This document shows positions 58,649 through 64,000 of a DNA stretch of 64,000 bases, piece after piece. The position numbers were made by a program, and so were the translations under genes. Origin of the DNA: Leishmania donovani (lineage: Eukaryota; Euglenozoa; Kinetoplastea; Trypanosomatida; Trypanosomatidae); the NCBI RefSeq assembly GCF_000227135.1, contig NC_018253.1, forward strand, positions 301,477-365,476. Direction: 5' to 3'. The notes beneath the pieces were generated by a model. The model saw only the letters and a program-made list of their open reading frames with translations. It made no database searches and was not told the origin of the DNA. The number at the start of each line of letters is the position of its first letter. Position 1 is the stretch's first letter.

Positions 58649-60049
58649 ATGGCGGTTCCAGAAGGCCGCAGCATCTACGAGGTCCTTGGCACCGTCCTCT
58701 ACCGCACCGTACCCGTCAACATCGACGATGCAAACGTGCAGCGGAAGCAGCAGCAGCAGTGGGATGATTTCAACGTCCCTCTTGACTACGACACAGCGCT
58801 GGCGCTGCGCGAGATCGATGAGGCGACCATGGCGGCGCGTTACCTGGCTACCAAAGCAAGGGGTGCCGCTTCCGCCACTGCTGGCGGTGCCACATCCCGT
58901 GATGGGGCCATGGTGGCGGACAGGGTGTCTTCTGCAACAACAACGCGTGCGTCGGCGGCCGCGACGTCTACAGTGCCAGTGCCGCCTCAGCGATCTAGCA
59001 CGCCGTCCTTTACGTCGGCGCTCCATGGTGGCTCAGGCAGCGGCGGAGGACAGCTTTCCGCTGCGAAGACGTCGCAGTGTGCTCTCAGATTCGGAAGTCC
59101 GAGCGAGAATTCCTTGGCGACCAACTTCAGAAGCAGTGTAGAGGTTGCAGGGGGCCAGCGGAACGCGAGCGAAGCTGTAGACATTGCAACACAGAACGCC
59201 TATCTCGTTAAGGCACGCATGAACGCTGCTGCTGCGGCGAAGTCAACCGGCAGTGGTACTGGTGTGGTTCCAGCTGCAGCGCGGTCGAGCCGTGATGGCA
59301 TCGGCGCGATGACGGTGGCGCAAGCAATGGAGATCTTGTTCCCTGTAGAGGCGGTGGGCTACGGCGGTGGTAGCAGAGAGGATTCCGCCAAAGACGGCGA
59401 AGAAAAGGCGAGTGATGGCGCGCCGACACCTCCGCTCTCCGCTTCCACATCTCGGGTTCTTAGCTCAGCAACAGCCGCTGCGGCCAGAAGTGCCGCCAGC
59501 ACGCCGGTGATGTGGCGCAGAGCCGACGTGGCTCACCTGTCTCGCCTGGACGTAGTTCTCCTCTACAAACACCTTGAACGCCGCTGCGCCTGCGAGTCGG
59601 CGCGCCCTCGGGGGGTGGTGTGCCCGAATCGGGAATGCATCTACAACGACGGCCTCCGCGAGCTGATCCGGCAAGTGACCCTCCTGTGCCCGGAGCGCGG
59701 CCTTCTGCTCGACGAGTTAGCCCGTCGCATGCGCCAAGCGATCGAGACATACGACGTGTTGCTCGACAGCGCAAACCAGTACGCGGTGCGCAAGAGCACC
59801 GAGCGTGACCTGCATCAGTACCTGTTTGCGGAGAAGACCGACCTTGAGACGGAGGTGCGCCGTCGTGAGCATCGCGTCAACGAGTGGCGCGCCAAGTACG
59901 CCGGCCTACAAAAACGCTTTCAAGAGCAGCAAGAGGCGGACAGAAAGCTGCACGCAGAGGAAATCGCCTACGCCAAGCGTGCCAACCAGCAACTCGTGAG
60001 CGAAATCAAGCGCCTCGCCTCGGAGGCGGGGAAGGCCAAGGGGGCCTGA
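58649..60049 (+). CDS. p28: Axonemal inner-arm dynein light chain p28 (DNALI1 family), extended
   Basis: 466 residues. p28 binds single-headed inner-arm dynein heavy chains in the flagellum. Family landmarks: an EILFPVEA motif near 228 (AEEILNAILPP-type in animals), SRLDVVLLYKHLERR at about 298-312, then CPNRECIYNDGLRELIRQVTLLCPERGLLL from about 325, MRQAIETYDVLLDSANQYAVRK, and a coiled coil to the end with EEIAYAKRANQQLVSEIKRL. The core is collinear with animal and algal p28 (about 250-260 residues). The extra length is an Ala/Ser/Thr-rich N-terminal segment (about 70-220) and an insertion between the EILFP and SRLDVV motifs (about 236-290). It is a plausible partner of the heavy chain at 5-17 kb. 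The family is certain from the C-terminal half; whether the extension is structured is unknown. Confidence 0.92.
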   Translation: MAVPEGRSIYEVLGTVLYRTVPVNIDDANVQRKQQQQWDDFNVPLDYDTALALREIDEATMAARYLATKARGAASATAGGATSRDGAMVADRVSSATTTRASAAATSTVPVPPQRSSTPSFTSALHGGSGSGGGQLSAAKTSQCALRFGSPSENSLATNFRSSVEVAGGQRNASEAVDIATQNAYLVKARMNAAAAAKSTGSGTGVVPAAARSSRDGIGAMTVAQAMEILFPVEAVGYGGGSREDSAKDGEEKASDGAPTPPLSASTSRVLSSATAAAARSAASTPVMWRRADVAHLSRLDVVLLYKHLERRCACESARPRGVVCPNRECIYNDGLRELIRQVTLLCPERGLLLDELARRMRQAIETYDVLLDSANQYAVRKSTERDLHQYLFAEKTDLETEVRRREHRVNEWRAKYAGLQKRFQEQQEADRKLHAEEIAYAKRANQQLVSEIKRLASEAGKAKGA

Positions 60050-61690
60050 AACGTCTGCTATAGATTTCACGCCGGCGTGGCTTCGACGCCGCGTATGGAA
60101 CGTCTGACGCACGGCTGGTCTGGATGTATAAGACACACAACATACACACACAGAGACAGAGGTGTGTGCATGTGTGTTGTTTTGTGTTGTGTGTCGGGAC
60201 TCTCTTGCGCTTCCTGATTTCTTTGGTCTCCTTTCCGTTTCCGTTGTTCTTCCTCCTCCACTTAGTTTGCTCATCATCGTCGGCTTTGCCGAGCTCGCTG
60301 GTGTGCTGTTGTGCATATTTGCGTGTGCGTGTGCGTGTGTGCGTGTGTGCATGTCTCTACGGATTCGCCCTACCTCAGCGCCACCGCTGCCACCCCGCCC
60401 CATCTCTCTGTCGCTCCTTCCTCTTCCGCCTCCATGCAAGGAAAGAGAACAAGAGCGAGAGATGGACAGCAGAGGCAGCAGAGGCGATGTGCACGTCCGT
60501 GAGTGTGCGATGTAATCTAGGCGTTGGACTTCGGCTACGGCCGCTGTTGTTTTCCGAGCACTGCCAAAGAACGTATTACAGCAGCACGTCTGCAAACTTA
60601 GTCGCAGCGACGGATGCCGTGCTGTGTCTGGGCGGAGGGTCACGCATGTGCACATCCGTTCACGCAGACGTGCGTTTCGGTGTGTTGGGGAGGGGAGATA
60701 AGGGGAGGGGGCGGAACGTATATGCAACTGATCGTGCTTTGGGCACGGCCTTCATGTGCAACTGGTGCCGCAATGCCCTTCATGAACTTGTGCAGCAGCG
60801 CAGCACGCGTGCACTCTTCTCTTGGTATCCATGTGTGTCTGTGTACTTTTCCCACCCGCCTGCCCACTCTTTTCACGGGTATCCGTTTCCCATTCGACGC
60901 GCCACCACTATCCCTCTCTCTCCTCTTCTTCCTCCTCCCCTGTGGCGCCATGCTGTTGCTATCTCTATATCCCTGTCCCACACACAAACCCACGCGAAAC
61001 CGTCACAGCGCAGATCGTGGCCGAAGCAAGGGAAACCTTGGCGAGGAACTTGCAAGAATCGATTCCGAAAGGATACACAAGACGCTCTGCCAGCACTCCT
61101 CGCTCTTCCTTCTTTGGTGCTCCACTGTTATGCGCAGCAAGCCCCCGCCCTCGTCCTGCCCTCGCCTTCCCTCCTCCACCGGCTTGGCACTTTCCTTGGT
61201 GTGTTACACAGCTACACACACGCACATGGGGCTACCCTTTCATGTAAATTAGCTTTCTGACACATTTGTGTATACCGCGTCCTTCGCGCGTCTCCGCGCA
61301 TCGCATCCTTCCTCGTTGTTCTTTCTCTTGTTCCTCTCTGCCTCTCGCACTCTCTCTCCACCTTGTGCATATATACGAGCGAAGAGCGTCGATACCTTCT
61401 CACCAGCGTGACTGCTTGCCTGCGCGTGTGTCCTTGTGTGTGTGTGTGTATGTTCTCTGCCTCCGATGGTGTGCCCGCTCCCTCCCTCCCTCCCTCCCTC
61501 CCTCCCTCCCTCTCTTCCTCCCTCTCTTCCTCCCTCCATCCCTCTGTCTCTGTCTCACTGTGTGTACGCAGCAGACCGCTAACTTCTTTTGTCCCTTGCA
61601 TTGCTCGCCCGTCTCTCGAGTGGCGTTCATGCGACGGGGCACAGCGTCACCACACCCACACACCCATACCCACACCCCGCACAAACTGAG
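60050..61690 (+). other. Intergenic: p28 3' UTR and spacer
   Basis: About 1.6 kb with no supported gene. GT- and CT-rich, with a CTCC tandem tract at 61477-61545. A 378-codon ORF (60124-61260) has no codon bias and reads through low-complexity sequence. Confidence 0.55.
61477..61545. repeat. (CTCC)n imperfect tandem tract
   Basis: About eight perfect CTCC units, then units interrupted by TCTT, ending near CCATCCCTCTG. The minus strand is a run of GGGA units. Confidence 0.92.
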
Positions 61691-61748
61691 CCTCTCCCTC
61701 ACCCGTCGTCTTTCCCTCTGCCGTCTCTTCACCTCTCTGCCACGTAAG
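61691..61748 (+). promoter_or_regulatory. Polypyrimidine tract and splice acceptor for the last gene
   Basis: CT-rich tract at 61691-61740, with the first AG at 61747-61748, 22 nt before the ATG at 61771. Confidence 0.55.
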
Positions 61749-61770
61749 CGAATCAGCTCGCCAGAGGCGC

Positions 61771-64000
61771 ATGCGGTCTCCAACCCTGCAGGCACAGTCG
61801 AGTGCTGCTGCCCGGCATGGCGAGCGCGACCGTGTGCTGTCGCCGCAGCGAGAGCAGGGAGGGCCTAGCACGGCACATGGTGCCAAGGACACCGACCAGA
61901 ATCAGGTCACCTCTGCTGCTACAGCGGTGGCGTCGGCAATGCAGCCTTCGCAGCTCTCTCTGAAAGAAACCGGCATGCATCGCTGCACGTCCGCCCTACA
62001 GCACTTGCAGTCGATACAGCGGGACGAAGGACTAAGTGGGACGCATGCATGGCGGGAAACGCCGTCTGCGGCTGTTGTGGCGTCAGCAACGACAGCGATG
62101 CAGCCGCTCCACTCCTCTGCGGCCAGCGTTCACCACCCGGCTGCGAGCGTCCCTTCGAAAGCGCGGCAGGGGTGCTCGCCCTCCTTGGCCCGCCCCTCCA
62201 GCGCCGCGGCCAACTTCCGCGGTACAACGAACGGCTCCTCTGTACCGCACCCGGCGCTGCGGTCTCGCGCCATCTCGGCCGTTCAGCAGCAGCACCTCCG
62301 CACTTTGCCACGCCACGTCAGCCGCGCGCGGAGCAGCTCTTCTCATAGTCGACCGGCGTCGGCGGCGCAGCGGAAGGATTTCCCACAGATGATGGCATCC
62401 GGAAGTGCCGCGGCGCGTTCACAGGAGAGCGCGACGTCTGTGCCAAGCGGCAACGGATGCAGACTCTTCGGCAAGAGTCCTATGACGGCTCCGCCCGTGG
62501 CCACCACGGCGCATATACGCGCCTTCAGCAACAAGGCCCTTTACGTCCGTCCTCGGTCAGCGAGCCTCACCTGCACCTCGTTGCCAGCCCCGCAGTCTGC
62601 GAAGCCCAATCGAAACTCGATCCAGGTCCTGGCGGTCTGTCACAACGGATCTCCGACTGCACAGGCATGGCGGGCGGGCATAGCGAACAACAGCACCGTC
62701 AGAGGCCCCGAGTCGCTCTCGCAGAGTGGCCAGCGTCACTTTCTACGTGCGCCGCGGCCTCACCACGTCCCTACGATGGGTACACGAGAGCAGGCCGCCG
62801 TGGATTACACGAGCGTAAAGGCTGCACAGCGGAGTCGTAGCTGCTCAACGTCGATGGTGCAGCGGCAGCAACCGCGACAGACTTCAGCTGGCTCTTCAAC
62901 TCAGGCAGGTCAGACGCAGCCCCAAGGCACCCGCGCGGGCGCCGCCGGCTCCGGCACACCGGGCTGCCAGCTCGATGAATCTGGCGTTGCCGACAACGAC
63001 GGCGGCCGTCACCGCTGCGTCGATGAGCATCAGGCGTCTGAGGAGCTGGCGATGGCCGTCCCCTTCACACCTCAAGCGGCTGCAGGGGTGGCCGGCATCG
63101 AGATCGGCCCCGCTGCGGGGGAGTGGAACCTACCGCGCATTCAGCAACGCATCCTTGCTGCGCGGCTGCAAGCGGAGGTACACCAGCACTTCACCAGCGC
63201 GGTGGAGATACTGCTCTCCGTCCAGATGAGTCTCGATGTGGACTACCAAGAAGCCTCACAGGGCGGTGGTGGCCGCGAACCTGCCTCGGTCTTCTTGCTC
63301 ACTCCAGCGCAGCGGGCGTACTACGCCGACCTCGTGGGGCGTGAGCTGCAGTACGTAACGGCTCTGTGGACGGCGAAGCTGCAGTCCACGGAGTCGCCGA
63401 CGCTTGCCGTCACGGCGCCAACTGTGAATAGGCTTCGAGGAACAGCAAGATATATTGCCGGCTCCCACGCGGTGCCTTCCGAGCCTACGACAGCAACGGA
63501 GGCGGTGGGGAAGGAAGGCACCAACGTGCGCTTCAGAAGAAACTCCCGTGCAATGGCGCGCCTCATGCCGTCGACAGAGCACCGCCTCGCCTCCCCAACG
63601 CACGCGACCGACAGCACGGCGTCCAGCGCGTCATGTCCCAACTCTTCCACGCCCGCGCACTCAGCCGTGGCCGTAAGTGCCACTTCGACGTGCCATCCAT
63701 TGCCCAAGACAGCATCGCGCAAGAGGGCCCTTGTCGAGTTTCACCAAATACCGGAGATGCAGACTTGCGCTCATCGATCGCGGAAGCCGCATGTCAGCGC
63801 CACGGATGACCTCAACGGTGATGGGTCAGAGGCGAGTCAGCTCAGCAGCGTTCTCGCCAATACCGACAGTAGCAAGGTGGGGACGCCATCTCCGCATACC
63901 TCCTCATTCAGTGAGCACGGCATATCCGCTACCGGCATCCGCACGAATGACCCGTCTATTCACGCGGTCTCCGAAAGCTCGGCACTCAACGGCACCACGG
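61771..64000 (+). CDS. Ser/Ala/Thr-rich protein of unknown function, 5' part (3' end outside window)
   Basis: The frame from the ATG at 61771 is open for 743 codons to the window edge. Most of it is low-complexity (Ser, Ala, Thr, Gln, Arg, Pro) and probably disordered. One segment looks folded, at about residues 445-535: WNLPRIQQRILAARLQAEVH, then FTSAVEILLSVQMSLDVDY, and later FLLTPAQRAYYADLVGRELQYVTALWTAKL. It is helical with regular hydrophobic spacing. I do not recognise the protein. The splice acceptor directly upstream and consistent codon use support a real gene. A different ATG at 61629 is out of frame and upstream of the splice site. Confidence 0.7.
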   Translation, partial: MRSPTLQAQSSAAARHGERDRVLSPQREQGGPSTAHGAKDTDQNQVTSAATAVASAMQPSQLSLKETGMHRCTSALQHLQSIQRDEGLSGTHAWRETPSAAVVASATTAMQPLHSSAASVHHPAASVPSKARQGCSPSLARPSSAAANFRGTTNGSSVPHPALRSRAISAVQQQHLRTLPRHVSRARSSSSHSRPASAAQRKDFPQMMASGSAAARSQESATSVPSGNGCRLFGKSPMTAPPVATTAHIRAFSNKALYVRPRSASLTCTSLPAPQSAKPNRNSIQVLAVCHNGSPTAQAWRAGIANNSTVRGPESLSQSGQRHFLRAPRPHHVPTMGTREQAAVDYTSVKAAQRSRSCSTSMVQRQQPRQTSAGSSTQAGQTQPQGTRAGAAGSGTPGCQLDESGVADNDGGRHRCVDEHQASEELAMAVPFTPQAAAGVAGIEIGPAAGEWNLPRIQQRILAARLQAEVHQHFTSAVEILLSVQMSLDVDYQEASQGGGGREPASVFLLTPAQRAYYADLVGRELQYVTALWTAKLQSTESPTLAVTAPTVNRLRGTARYIAGSHAVPSEPTTATEAVGKEGTNVRFRRNSRAMARLMPSTEHRLASPTHATDSTASSASCPNSSTPAHSAVAVSATSTCHPLPKTASRKRALVEFHQIPEMQTCAHRSRKPHVSATDDLNGDGSEASQLSSVLANTDSSKVGTPSPHTSSFSEHGISATGIRTNDPSIHAVSESSALNGTT

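Noticed and set aside
60124..61260. 378-codon plus-strand ORF between p28 and the last gene
   Set aside because: Cys/Leu/Ser/His-rich translation of GT- and CT-rich spacer sequence with no codon bias, no domain and alternative frames equally open.

Overview
The window reads as nuclear chromosomal DNA of a trypanosomatid of the Leishmania type (subfamily Leishmaniinae). Evidence from the sequence: long intron-less protein genes lie head to tail on one strand for nearly 60 kb. Every gene is preceded by a long pyrimidine tract and then an AG, the trans-splicing signal. Intergenic stretches are CT-rich and full of (CA)n/(GT)n microsatellites. Right of about 8.5 kb, codon third positions are strongly G/C. 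The gene set is eukaryotic: axonemal dynein, p28, nicalin, ER glucosidase II beta and a TROVE/NACHT/WD40 protein. I see no mobile genetic system, CRISPR, phage or bacterial operon.

Layout. Minus strand, about 1-3.8 kb: glucosidase II beta subunit (its 3' part runs off the left edge), a protein with two CCCH zinc fingers, and a doubtful 65-residue ORF. From 3.8 to 5.0 kb there is a divergent strand-switch region, the probable start of two oppositely directed polycistronic transcription units. Plus strand, 5.06 kb to the right edge: inner-arm axonemal dynein heavy chain (4116 aa); a degenerate aldo/keto-reductase-fold protein (768 aa); nicalin (549 aa); mitochondrial [2Fe-2S] ferredoxin (175 aa); an RRM protein (328 aa); a 562-aa unknown with a mitochondrial-type N-terminus; a 2024-aa largely disordered unknown; a 499-aa protein with a zinc-site-like segment and a PIN/NYN-like domain; a 126-aa single-membrane-span mitochondrial protein; a 4122-aa TEP1-like protein (TROVE + vWA + DUF4062 + NACHT + WD40); a 466-aa p28 axonemal dynein light chain; and a serine/alanine-rich unknown that continues past the right edge.

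How the genes relate. Polycistronic neighbours in this group need not share function, and there is no operon logic here. The dynein heavy chain and p28 are nevertheless plausible partners in the same inner dynein arms. Glucosidase II beta and nicalin both act at the ER (glycoprotein quality control; membrane-protein insertion). Ferredoxin, the 126-aa protein and probably the 562- and 499-aa proteins are mitochondrial.

Most interesting: the giant TEP1-like STAND NTPase, with an in-frame small ORF directly behind its stop codon; the abrupt rise in G/C third positions inside the dynein gene; the PIN/NYN-like protein; and the aldo/keto reductase relative that has lost catalytic residues. Start codons were chosen as the first in-frame ATG after the predicted splice acceptor. 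All composition statements were judged by eye.
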